Positions 1 through 6,713 of a stretch of DNA of 7,625 nucleotides are shown piece by piece. The stretch is from Gemmatimonadota bacterium (GTDB taxonomy: Bacteria; Gemmatimonadota; Gemmatimonadetes; Longimicrobiales; RSA9). Numbering within the stretch: the stretch's first letter is position 1; every line of letters begins with the position of its first letter. The stretch covers positions 1 through 7,625 of the forward strand of contig VEPF01000313.1 in the NCBI GenBank assembly GCA_012027055.1, given 5' to 3'. A program made the position numbers and the translations under genes. The notes beneath the pieces are model-generated. The model made no database searches. It was not told where the DNA came from and saw nothing but the letters and a program-made list of their open reading frames with translations.

Positions 1-2252
1 CGGGGGACCAGGCAATCGGCCTCTACGCCTGGGCGGAAGCGGCGAACTACTACGACGCGGCGCTCGCACTCGACGGGTACACCGAGCCGCTGGACGCCCG
101 GGAACTCGGGCGGATCGCCTTTGGGGCCGGGCTGGGCTACCAGCGGGCGATGGAGCCGGAGGCAGCGCGCGCGCGGCTGGACCAGGCCATCGAGCTGTTT
201 CGCGAAGCGGGTGACCCGGAGGGCTGGGGGCGGGCACTTTCGCAGTGGATCCGGGTGGTGAATGGGCATGGCAGCGTGGCCCTGGGGCGCCCGGCTGACG
301 CATCCCGCTTCGAGGCGTTCGTGGAAGCCGTGGGGGACTCCACGCCGGAAAGCCTTGGCTGGGTGTTCGAAAACTGGGCCGAGTCGCTCTACATCGCGGG
401 GGACCCCGGGGCTGCCGTGTTCGCCGGGCGCGCCCTGGAGATGGGCAAGGCAGCCGGGGACATGGAGCTCTGCGCGCTCGCCGCGAACGCGCTCGGGCTC
501 TGGGCGCAACAGCAGCTGGCCTGCCATGAAGCGCTCATGTATTTCGATGAAGCGGAAGCGTACGGGAAGCAGGCACGCGACCCCTGGTACCAGAGCTGGA
601 CGCGGCAGGGTTCGCCCCGCTTGCTCGCCGCGCTCGCCAGGCTCGAAGAGGCGGAGGAGGTCACGGCGGAGGTAGCGCGGGCAGCGACGCGCTCGGCGAA
701 CTGGGCCACGCACGCCGCGCTGTCCGCATCGAGCGCACACGTGACAGCGATTCAGGGCGACTTCCTCCGGAGCGACGAGGCGGCGGCCGACGCCCAGATG
801 TACCTGAACCGGTCGGCCCACTCAATCACGCCGATCCTGCTGTACTACACGGTGGCGGGCACGCGCATCGCGCGGGGCGACTGGGAGGGAGCGTTCGACG
901 CGGTGGAGATGGTGCAGGCGTCGGGCGGGTCGCGGGCTTCGTGGCTGCTCCAACAACTGGTCTCGGCGGCGGCGGGCAACCGCGAGGGAGCCGAGGCGGA
1001 GATCGCCGCCCACCCGGGCTGGGCGCACTGGCAGTCGCGGGCTGACATGTTCTCGTTGCCGTTGTTGAGCCAGCGGATGGAGCTGGCCAGCGAACTGGAG
1101 TCGATGGAGCTTGCCCGGATCACGGTGGGGCCGTTGGAGGCGGCCGTGCGCGGAGGACTGGCGTTCTGCACGGGGATGCCGTATTCGCTCCGGCGCGAAC
1201 TGGGGGTGGGCTACCGGCTCCTCGGGCGGCTGGACGAAGCCGAATACGTGCTCGAACGCGCCATCGAGGAGACGCGCGCCGCGACAGCGCGGCCCGAACT
1301 GGCCCGAGCGCAGTTCGAACTCGGCCGTGTGCTGCTGGCCCGAGCGGAGGGCCCTGATGTGGACCGGGCGGCGGTAGCGCTGACCGCGGCCTTTGCGCTG
1401 GCCGAGGAGCTCGGCATGCGGCCGCTGCGGGAGCGAGCAGGCAGCCTGCTCGCCGGGAGAAGCGGCGCCCAACCGCTGACGGCCCCCACACCTTCGCTTT
1501 CCGAGACCGACACGGATGTCCTGCTTGCGATGGCCCGGGGCGACGCGACCCAGGCCATCGCCGACCGGCTCCTGTTGAGCGCGCGCACGGTGGAGCGCGC
1601 CAAGCGGCGGCTCGCGAGCGACCTGGGGGTCCGCGGGCGGGCGGCGGCGGCGGCCTTTGCCGAGGCGCACGGTCTCTCCATCGACCTGCAGGCGGGCCGT
1701 CCAACCCTGCTGGAAGAACTGCCGGCGCCCACGCCAGGACGGCTGCGGGTCATGCTGTTCGAGGACATCGTGGAATCGACGCCGCTCAATGAGCTACTCG
1801 GTGACCAGCAGTACGTCGAGTTGCTCACGCGCCACGATCGGCTGGTGCACGGGACGATCCGGCAGCACGGCGGGGCGGTGGTGAAGCACACGGGCGATGG
1901 CGTATTCGCATCGTTCGATTCGGCCTTGCAGGCGCTGGAAGCCTGCCGCCAGATCGCGGCCGCGTTCCCGATCGCTCTCCCGGATTCGGCGGGGCACCCA
2001 CTGGCGATTCGCGTGGGGCTCCACGCGGGCGAGCCGGTGGCGACCGATTCGGACCTCTTCGGCCTGGCGGTGACGCTGACGCGGCGGATCTGCGACCGGG
2101 CGCGGGATGGGCACGTGCTGGTCTCCGAGTCGGTCCGGGCGCTGGCCGACGGGACCGGGTTCCGGTTCCGGCCGGCGGGACGGTACAGCCTGAAGGGGCT
2201 GAGCCAGCGGCACCAGCTCTATGAGCTTGCGTTCGAAGCCAGCGGTGATTAA
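1..2252 (+). CDS. TPR / LuxR-type HTH / class III nucleotide cyclase fusion protein (5' end outside window)
   Basis: Probably a signalling protein that couples DNA binding to cyclic nucleotide synthesis in the cytoplasm. The frame is open from base 3, so the ATG at 150 is internal and the gene starts upstream; 749 residues are visible (numbered from base 3). Residues 1 to about 490 are Ala/Leu/Glu-rich helical repeats of TPR type, clearest around 400-490 (GRLDEAEYVLERAI). Residues about 498-556 form a LuxR/GerE HTH (LSETDTDVLLAMARG, then AIADRLLLSARTVERAKRRL). Residues about 579-746 form a class III cyclase domain: metal-binding Asp588 (FEDI) and Asp632 (HTGDG), purine-contacting Lys628 and Asp684 (DLFG), and Arg695. 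The usual transition-state Asn is Thr691. Related proteins often carry an AAA ATPase N-terminally, which would lie outside the window. Domain calls are firm; cAMP rather than cGMP as product is inferred from the Lys/Asp pair. Confidence 0.9.
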   Translation, partial: GDQAIGLYAWAEAANYYDAALALDGYTEPLDARELGRIAFGAGLGYQRAMEPEAARARLDQAIELFREAGDPEGWGRALSQWIRVVNGHGSVALGRPADASRFEAFVEAVGDSTPESLGWVFENWAESLYIAGDPGAAVFAGRALEMGKAAGDMELCALAANALGLWAQQQLACHEALMYFDEAEAYGKQARDPWYQSWTRQGSPRLLAALARLEEAEEVTAEVARAATRSANWATHAALSASSAHVTAIQGDFLRSDEAAADAQMYLNRSAHSITPILLYYTVAGTRIARGDWEGAFDAVEMVQASGGSRASWLLQQLVSAAAGNREGAEAEIAAHPGWAHWQSRADMFSLPLLSQRMELASELESMELARITVGPLEAAVRGGLAFCTGMPYSLRRELGVGYRLLGRLDEAEYVLERAIEETRAATARPELARAQFELGRVLLARAEGPDVDRAAVALTAAFALAEELGMRPLRERAGSLLAGRSGAQPLTAPTPSLSETDTDVLLAMARGDATQAIADRLLLSARTVERAKRRLASDLGVRGRAAAAAFAEAHGLSIDLQAGRPTLLEELPAPTPGRLRVMLFEDIVESTPLNELLGDQQYVELLTRHDRLVHGTIRQHGGAVVKHTGDGVFASFDSALQALEACRQIAAAFPIALPDSAGHPLAIRVGLHAGEPVATDSDLFGLAVTLTRRICDRARDGHVLVSESVRALADGTGFRFRPAGRYSLKGLSQRHQLYELAFEASGD

Positions 2253-2284
2253 CCCGGGAGTGTGACCGGGGCCACAGAAGGCTC

Positions 2285-2313
2285 TTGACATCCGGCGCGG
2301 GCGGGCCGATGGT
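2285..2313 (+). promoter_or_regulatory. Candidate sigma-70-type promoter for the orphan gene pair
   Basis: A consensus -35 hexamer TTGACA lies at 2285-2290 in the 103-base gap after the cyclase gene. Seventeen bases further, GATGGT at 2308-2313 matches TATAAT at three of six positions, including the important second A and last T. The -35 is convincing and the -10 is weak. If used, transcription would start near 2320 and leave a leader of about 35 bases before the GTG at 2356. It suggests the pair is transcribed separately from the cyclase gene. Confidence 0.35.
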
Positions 2314-2340
2314 GTTGCCTCCGCAGATGCGGGGGATACC

Positions 2341-2349
2341 GGGGGAGGA
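2341..2349 (+). promoter_or_regulatory. Shine-Dalgarno site fixing a GTG start at 2356
   Basis: The purine run GGGGGAGGA ends six bases before GTG at 2356. It is the best ribosome binding site in the window and favours GTG 2356 over the in-frame ATG at 2368. Confidence 0.7.
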
Positions 2350-2355
2350 TTTCAC

Positions 2356-3141
2356 GTGCCCATACCTATGCCAACTGTTGTGGCGAAGGGGTCGACGGCC
2401 CTCGCCCTTGACGCCCGCTACTCAACCCCGGAGGGGCGCTGGGCCAGCCTGCAGGCGCTGCGAGCTGCGGCTGCATCGGGCCAGACGGGCATGGATGCCG
2501 CCGCCACAACCGGCAGCCTGCCGCCAAACGAAATTTCGCATCTCAAAGATCACTGGTTCGATGAAAAGAAGGACCACTGGATGGTGCTGAAGCCACAGCT
2601 GAAGAAGTCGTGGCTCATGCCCGGCGTCTACTTCGAGTACGAACCGAAACAGCCCGAGCTGGACTACGGCGCCCGTGTCCTGACCGCCGGGCTCATCCAG
2701 GCGCTCGAGTGCTCGCTGGGGCTCAGCGGACCAAACGACGAGCCACCGCTGAAACGCGATAGCGCAGGCAACGTCCAGAAGAACGCCAACGGGCTCGACA
2801 TGGTCGACACAGCAGCCGCGAACCGGTGCCTGCCGATCGATGTGTACTGGGTGTGCGGAAAGCTCGATGGTTTCGAGGTCCAGGTCAGCTGGAACGAACA
2901 ACAGGTGACCTGCTTCATCCTCACGCCGCAGGTTGCAGCGGCGGCGGACGTGTTCCAGCAGACATACCCGGCTGGAGACCTTACCGCACTCAAGACGGCC
3001 AAGGGCAAGACCAAGGGGATGCTGGTGACTACCACACTGAAGGGCGCCTCGGCGCCGGGGACGATCATCCTGGCAAGGGACGAAGGCGGCGTGAATGCCC
3101 ACCCATTGCCCCCCGCCACAACCACGGGAGGTACGCAATGA
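2356..3141 (+). CDS. Hypothetical protein, 261 aa, first gene of a coupled pair
   Basis: I do not recognise this family. The protein is soluble-looking, with no signal peptide or membrane segment. Residues 1-60 are low in complexity and Ala-rich. Residues 61-100 are charged and aromatic, with a short internal duplication KDHW-FDEK-KDHW at 65-75. Residues 155-192 look like beta strands (LPIDVYWVCG, then FEVQVSWNEQQVTCFILTP). The tail from about 245 is Pro/Thr-rich and probably unstructured. Four Cys (119, 158, 167, 186) show no metal-site spacing. Translation starts at GTG behind a strong ribosome binding site, and the stop overlaps the next gene's start (ATGA), so the two products are probably made together. 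By hand count, 2521-2640 is 62/120 G+C (52%), against 83/120 (69%) at 5041-5160. This may indicate an accessory gene. That it is a real gene is well supported; its function is unknown. Confidence 0.75.
   Translation: MPIPMPTVVAKGSTALALDARYSTPEGRWASLQALRAAAASGQTGMDAAATTGSLPPNEISHLKDHWFDEKKDHWMVLKPQLKKSWLMPGVYFEYEPKQPELDYGARVLTAGLIQALECSLGLSGPNDEPPLKRDSAGNVQKNANGLDMVDTAAANRCLPIDVYWVCGKLDGFEVQVSWNEQQVTCFILTPQVAAAADVFQQTYPAGDLTALKTAKGKTKGMLVTTTLKGASAPGTIILARDEGGVNAHPLPPATTTGGTQ
3126..3131 (+). promoter_or_regulatory. Shine-Dalgarno site for the 136-aa gene
   Basis: GGGAGG lies inside the last codons of the upstream gene, six bases before ATG 3138. With the ATGA stop/start overlap it supports coupled translation and fixes the short start, although the reading frame is open further upstream to about 2826. 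Confidence 0.65.
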
Positions 3142-3548
3142 ACCCCGACGCCCGGGACATGAGCCCCATCGAGAGAAAGCTGGTGGAGTCGACCAGCGGC
3201 GTCGAGTTCCTGGGCCTGGAGGGACACCACGCGACGGCGCACCTCACGTTTTCGGGCGATGGGCATACGTGCATTGCCTGGACGCTCCGGGCGCAGCACG
3301 GCCAGGAGGCCCGCATCACGCGAGCGCGGATCCAGGGCCGGCAGACGTTCCTCGGCTGGCACGAGACCGGCAGGCAGGTCGAGATCCCGGTGGTGAGCGT
3401 GTGCCGGAGTAACGACCCGATGGCGGCGAACGCCGGCGACTGGCACCACCACTGGGACCGGCTCGGGGCGCTCGCCCAGATCGGCGTGCGGGCGGTGGGA
3501 AGGCCGGTGTTACGCGCAGACAACGCGCTGGACGTGCCCGAGTCCTAG
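3138..3548 (+). CDS. Hypothetical protein, 136 aa, second gene of a coupled pair
   Basis: I do not recognise this family. I chose ATG 3138 because it overlaps the preceding stop (ATGA) and has GGGAGG six bases upstream; the open frame before it is a shadow of the 261-aa gene. The product is soluble, with no signal or membrane segment. It opens with a charged helix-like stretch (SPIERKLVEST, 9-19), then an alternating pattern suggestive of beta strands (HATAHLTF, HTCIAWTL), and is His-rich. A cluster DWHHHWDRL at 101-109 could bind metal or nucleic acid, but that is speculation. Its close coupling to the 261-aa protein suggests a partner or shared complex. No known toxin, antitoxin or enzyme motif was found. 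Confidence 0.7.
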   Translation: MNPDARDMSPIERKLVESTSGVEFLGLEGHHATAHLTFSGDGHTCIAWTLRAQHGQEARITRARIQGRQTFLGWHETGRQVEIPVVSVCRSNDPMAANAGDWHHHWDRLGALAQIGVRAVGRPVLRADNALDVPES

Positions 3549-3632
3549 CCTGGCACGGGACCTGGCGCCTGTCCGTTCGCAGCGCTTTCGGCGGCGATGA
3601 CCCGGGCGCCTAGCCGGGCCGCCCCTGCCCGG

Positions 3633-3639
3633 TAACAAT
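3633..3639 (+). promoter_or_regulatory. Candidate -10 box at the methyltransferase start (possible leaderless transcript)
   Basis: TAACAAT sits directly on the first possible ATG (3638) of the methyltransferase gene, and there is no Shine-Dalgarno sequence upstream. If it is a -10 element, transcription would begin near 3645-3647, right at the second in-frame ATG (3647), giving a leaderless mRNA. No good -35 is seen near 3610-3616. Confidence 0.3.
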
Positions 3640-4942
3640 GGGTGTAATGCCACAACGCCCAGACACCGGTGACCCCATCGCTCCGATCCTCGAGTTCCTC
3701 ACGAAAGAAGCTGAATCGGGGGGCTGGCGGCGCTGCTCCATCACGCCCGCGCGGGGCAGCGCGCCCTGGGACCGGCTCGTCGCCCACCCGGTGCGGCTCG
3801 GGCGCGGCCCCGCCATCAAGCTGGTGACGCGGTCAGGAAAGAAGGAGACGACCGCGACGGTGGCGATCGCCGACTGGCCGGACCGGCTGATGCAGCTCAT
3901 CGGCACGGGGGCGGTGAACCTGAACGTCATCGCGCCGGACTTCGAATGGCACGCGAGGCGCACCCGCGATGGGAAGTGGCTCGTGAGCAAGGGCCGGCCG
4001 TCGCTCGAGCGGGAGCAGCCCCAGCAGCTCCCGCCCCACGACCGCCTCCGGGGGCGGGCGCTTTCGGAGACCAACCCGCAGGTCCAGGCGCTGTTCATCG
4101 AGACGGGCCTGTACAGCAAGAACGGGGTGTTGCTGGGCGATGCCGCGGGGAAGCATCGCCAGGTCCAGCACTACCTGGAGTTGTTACGGCCGATGCAGCT
4201 CTGGCAACGCGGCCAGGCGGTGCGCGTGGTGGATGCCGGCTGCGGGAAGTCGTACCTGAGCCTGGCGCTGTACCTCTGGGGCGAACTGCGGCGCACACCT
4301 ATCGAGCTCATCGGCATCGAAGCCAACCCGGAGATCGTGGGGCCGGTCGAAGCGAGCGCGCGACGGCTGGGATACGAGCGGGCGACCTTCCGGGCCCAGC
4401 CCATTCGCGAGTTCACGGAAGCCTGGCGGGAGCCGGTGGACCTCCTGGTGAGCCTCCATGCCTGCGATACGGCGACCGATGAGGCGCTGGCCGCCGGGGT
4501 GCGGCTGGGGGCCGAGGCCATCGTGCTGGTGCCGTGTTGCCACCAGGAGCTGGCGGACCAGGTTGAAGCGAACCAGAAAGCGGGGACGCTCCCCGCGGCG
4601 GATACCTGGGCAGCGGTCCTCGCGAGCGGGCTTCAGCGTCACCGCCTGGCCGACATCGTGACTGACAGCCTGCGGGCTGCCGCGCTGGAAGCGCTGGGAT
4701 ACCACGTCGATGTCGTGGAGTTCGTCTCGCCCGAGGCGACGGCGCGCAACCTGATGCTGCGGGCGGAGCGCCGCACCCCGGGCGATGCGCAGTTGCAGGC
4801 GGCGGCGCGCGCGTACGACCGCTACCGGGCGCTCGCAGCCGAGTGGGGTGTCCGGCCCGCGCTGGAGGGGCTGCTGGGTGAGATGTGGCCCCCGCGGGCG
4901 CTGGACCCCGTGCCGGGCATGCAGCGGGCCACCGCGCCGTGA
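3638..4942 (+). CDS. Class I SAM-dependent methyltransferase, Methyltransf_32-like
   Basis: Predicted cytoplasmic enzyme that transfers a methyl group from S-adenosylmethionine; the acceptor is not known. Residues are counted from ATG 3638 (434 aa). The SAM-binding motif I is VVDAGCGKSYLS at 197-208, and the acidic residue ending strand 2 is Glu228 (IGIEAN). The motif SLHACDTATDEAL at 272-284, followed by VPCCHQEL at 298-305, resembles the Methyltransf_32 group that includes eukaryotic METTL25, GSTCD and TRM13-like domains. K-H-R-Q-V-Q-H-Y at 172-179 precedes the fold, as the conserved lead-in helix does in that group. Residues 1-130 form a separate N-terminal domain of unknown role. ATG 3647 may be the true start, because a -10-like box overlaps ATG 3638 and neither has a ribosome binding site. 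The stop overlaps the cysM-like start by 4 bases (GTGA). Methyltransferase fold is certain; subfamily is likely. Confidence 0.88.
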   Translation: MGVMPQRPDTGDPIAPILEFLTKEAESGGWRRCSITPARGSAPWDRLVAHPVRLGRGPAIKLVTRSGKKETTATVAIADWPDRLMQLIGTGAVNLNVIAPDFEWHARRTRDGKWLVSKGRPSLEREQPQQLPPHDRLRGRALSETNPQVQALFIETGLYSKNGVLLGDAAGKHRQVQHYLELLRPMQLWQRGQAVRVVDAGCGKSYLSLALYLWGELRRTPIELIGIEANPEIVGPVEASARRLGYERATFRAQPIREFTEAWREPVDLLVSLHACDTATDEALAAGVRLGAEAIVLVPCCHQELADQVEANQKAGTLPAADTWAAVLASGLQRHRLADIVTDSLRAAALEALGYHVDVVEFVSPEATARNLMLRAERRTPGDAQLQAAARAYDRYRALAAEWGVRPALEGLLGEMWPPRALDPVPGMQRATAP

Positions 4943-5901
4943 ATGTCTACCCATCGGTGATGGAGCTGGTGGGGAACACGCCGCTGGTGGAGCTGCGGTC
5001 GCTCTCTCCGAAGCCGGGCGTGCGCATCTTCGCGAAGCTGGAGGGCCAGAATCCCACCGGCAGCATCAAGGACCGGATCGTGCTGCGGATCCTGCGGGAG
5101 GCGCGGAAGTCGGGAGCGCTGGAGCCCGGGCAGCGGATCGTCGAAGCATCGACGGGGAACACCGGGGTAGCGCTGGCGCTTTTCGGGCGAATGCTGGGGC
5201 ACCCGGTGGATGTCTGCGTGCCGGACAGCGTGTACCCGGAAATCGAGCAGCTGCTGCAGGTGTACGGGGCGCGGGTGCACCGGGTACCGCGGCAGGCAGG
5301 GATCAAGACGGCGCGGGAGGTGGCACTGGTGGTCGCGCGCGAGGAAGGGGCGTACTACCTGGGCCAGTTCGACAGCCCATCGAACGTGCGCGCGCACTAC
5401 GAGACCACGGGCGCCGAGATCCTGGCGGACCTGGATGGCGCGGGGCCGGTCGACGTCCTTGTCGCCGGGATGGGGCCGGGCGGGACGATCAGCGGAGTGG
5501 GCCGCCGCCTGAAGGAAGCGAACCCCTCGTGCCATGTGTTCGGCGTAGAGCCGCGGCTGGGCGTGCATGTGCAGGGGCTGAAATCGTTGGACGACGGGTT
5601 CATCCCGCCTGTGCTCGATGAGTCGGTGCTGGATGGGAAGATCATCGTCGGGAACCGGCACGCGTTTTCCCATGCGCGCCGGGCGATGCTGGAGGAGGGG
5701 ATCTTTGGGGGCATCAGCAGCGGGGCCGTGCTCCACGCGGCTCTGCGGGCGGCGAGCCGGATCGAACGGGGCAACATCGTCGCGATCTTCGCCGACGGTG
5801 GCTGGAAGTACCTGGGCACGGACCTCTGGCAGTCGGACGACCTGGACGATGCCGGCATCGAGGCACACGAAGACCCGCTGGACGACATCCTGTGGTGGTA
5901 G
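4939..5901 (+). CDS. cysM: Cysteine synthase, CysM-like PLP enzyme
   Basis: Makes cysteine by beta-replacement on an activated serine, using pyridoxal phosphate, in the cytoplasm. The start is GTG 4939 (GTGA overlap with the methyltransferase stop); the N-terminus then reads straight into ELVGNTPLVEL, as in the family. Product 320 aa, a normal length. Schiff-base Lys44 lies in NPTGSIKDR; the substrate loop STGNTG is at 71-76; the PLP-phosphate loop GPGGTISG is at 179-186; GGISSGA is at 257-263. From memory, the C-terminal third resembles Mycobacterium tuberculosis CysM (EGIF-GIS-GAVLHAAL, then GWKYL, and a short tail ending in LW). That enzyme uses O-phosphoserine and the thiocarboxylated carrier CysO. 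Its phosphoserine-reading Arg220 aligns here with Lys215 (GLKSLDDGFIP). No mec or cysO gene is in view. O-acetylserine-dependent CysK activity remains the alternative. Confidence 0.92.
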   Translation: MNVYPSVMELVGNTPLVELRSLSPKPGVRIFAKLEGQNPTGSIKDRIVLRILREARKSGALEPGQRIVEASTGNTGVALALFGRMLGHPVDVCVPDSVYPEIEQLLQVYGARVHRVPRQAGIKTAREVALVVAREEGAYYLGQFDSPSNVRAHYETTGAEILADLDGAGPVDVLVAGMGPGGTISGVGRRLKEANPSCHVFGVEPRLGVHVQGLKSLDDGFIPPVLDESVLDGKIIVGNRHAFSHARRAMLEEGIFGGISSGAVLHAALRAASRIERGNIVAIFADGGWKYLGTDLWQSDDLDDAGIEAHEDPLDDILWW

Positions 5902-5919
5902 CGGAAGGCCGGCCCGGGG

Positions 5920-5925
5920 CATAAT
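5920..5925 (+). promoter_or_regulatory. Candidate -10 box upstream of the hydrolase gene
   Basis: CATAAT matches the -10 consensus at five of six positions and stands out in GC-rich surroundings, in the 56-base gap after the cysteine synthase gene. It would give a leader of about 25 bases before ATG 5958. No -35 hexamer is recognisable 16-18 bases upstream, so support is moderate at best. Confidence 0.35.
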
Positions 5926-5957
5926 CGCTCCACTCTTACCCAGGCAGGCCGAACCCA

Positions 5958-6713
5958 ATGGCAGCATTCACCTCGAATGGCGTTTCCATCAACTACATCG
6001 ACGAAGGCCAGGGGCCGCCGGTGGTGCTCGTGCACGGTTTCGCGAGCAGCCTGCACGGGAACTGGCGGGCAACCGGGATCGTGGATGCGCTGGTGAAGTC
6101 GGGCAGGCGCGTGGTGGCGCTCGATTGCCGGGGGCACGGCCGCAGCGGCAAGCCGCACGACCCGGAGGCCTACGGCGGGACGAAGATGGCGGACGACGTC
6201 CTCGCGCTGATGGACCAGCTCGGCATCCAGCAGGCCGACCTGATGGGCTACAGCATGGGAGGCGGGATCTCCGCATCGCTGCTGGTCCGCCACCCGGAGC
6301 GTTTCAAGACGGTCATCCTCGCGGGGATCGGGGATGGAATGCTCAGCGGCGGGCCACGGCGGACCGGGTTGGCCGAAGGCATGGAAGCGAAAGACGCGAG
6401 CGAAGTGCAGGACGCAACCGCGCGCGGATTCCGGCAGTTCGCCGAGCAGAGCGGAAACGACCTCGGCGCGCTCGCGGCCATGCAACGCTCCGCGCGCGCG
6501 CCGCTCGATGCGCCGAAGCTCGCCGGGGTGCGCCTGCCGGTGCTGGTGCTCATCGGCGCGGAGGACACGCTGGCGGGGCCGGCAGACCGGCTGGCCGCGG
6601 CGATCCCGGGGGCGCGCCACGCAGTCGTGCCGGGAGACCACCTCAGCGTGTTTCAGAAGCCCGGCTACACGGCGGCGGTCGTCTCGTTCCTGGACGAGGT
6701 GTCACCCGTCTGA
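5958..6713 (+). CDS. Alpha/beta hydrolase
   Basis: Predicted cytoplasmic hydrolase of the alpha/beta fold (251 aa, normal single-domain length, no signal peptide). The oxyanion-hole motif HGF is at 26-28 after strand VVLVHG. The nucleophile is Ser99 in the elbow GYSMGG, the acid is probably Asp203 (LIGAEDTLAG), and the base is His228 (VPGDHLS), so the catalytic triad is complete. CRGHGRSGKP at 57-66 is typical of the esterase / enol-lactonase / haloperoxidase-like branch, and the cap region (about 128-185) is small. The substrate cannot be told from the sequence. The ATG is preceded by only a weak AGG at about nine bases. The gene ends convergently with the minus-strand membrane protein, overlapping it by 12 bases. 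Confidence 0.9.
   Translation: MAAFTSNGVSINYIDEGQGPPVVLVHGFASSLHGNWRATGIVDALVKSGRRVVALDCRGHGRSGKPHDPEAYGGTKMADDVLALMDQLGIQQADLMGYSMGGGISASLLVRHPERFKTVILAGIGDGMLSGGPRRTGLAEGMEAKDASEVQDATARGFRQFAEQSGNDLGALAAMQRSARAPLDAPKLAGVRLPVLVLIGAEDTLAGPADRLAAAIPGARHAVVPGDHLSVFQKPGYTAAVVSFLDEVSPV

Noticed and set aside
150..152. ATG 150 as the start of the regulator gene
   Set aside because: The frame is open back to the window edge and codes for the same kind of helical repeat sequence, so the gene is cut by the window.
1211..1891. Long minus-strand open frames opposite the regulator (226 aa here; others at 822-1670 and 1794-2291)
   Set aside because: They are Arg/Ser/Pro-rich, lack domains and lie opposite well-supported HTH and cyclase domains; typical of antisense frames in high-GC DNA.
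2253..2270. Inverted repeat CCCGG / CCGGG after the regulator stop as a terminator
   Set aside because: Only five base pairs with an eight-base loop and no T-run; expected by chance at this GC content.
3614..3632. Hairpin CCGGGC / GCCCGG just before the methyltransferase gene
   Set aside because: Six perfect pairs with a seven-base loop, but no T-run and no sign of a regulatory role; a chance match in GC-rich DNA is likely.
5907..5914. GGCCGGCC octamer after the cysteine synthase stop, repeated at 6714-6721 after the hydrolase stop
   Set aside because: Both copies follow stop codons, but two copies of a G/C-only palindrome in DNA of this composition are not evidence of a functional element.
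5397..6641. A 414-codon minus-strand open frame across the cysteine synthase and hydrolase genes
   Set aside because: It spans two clearly recognised plus-strand genes and the gap between them, and its translation has no recognisable motif.
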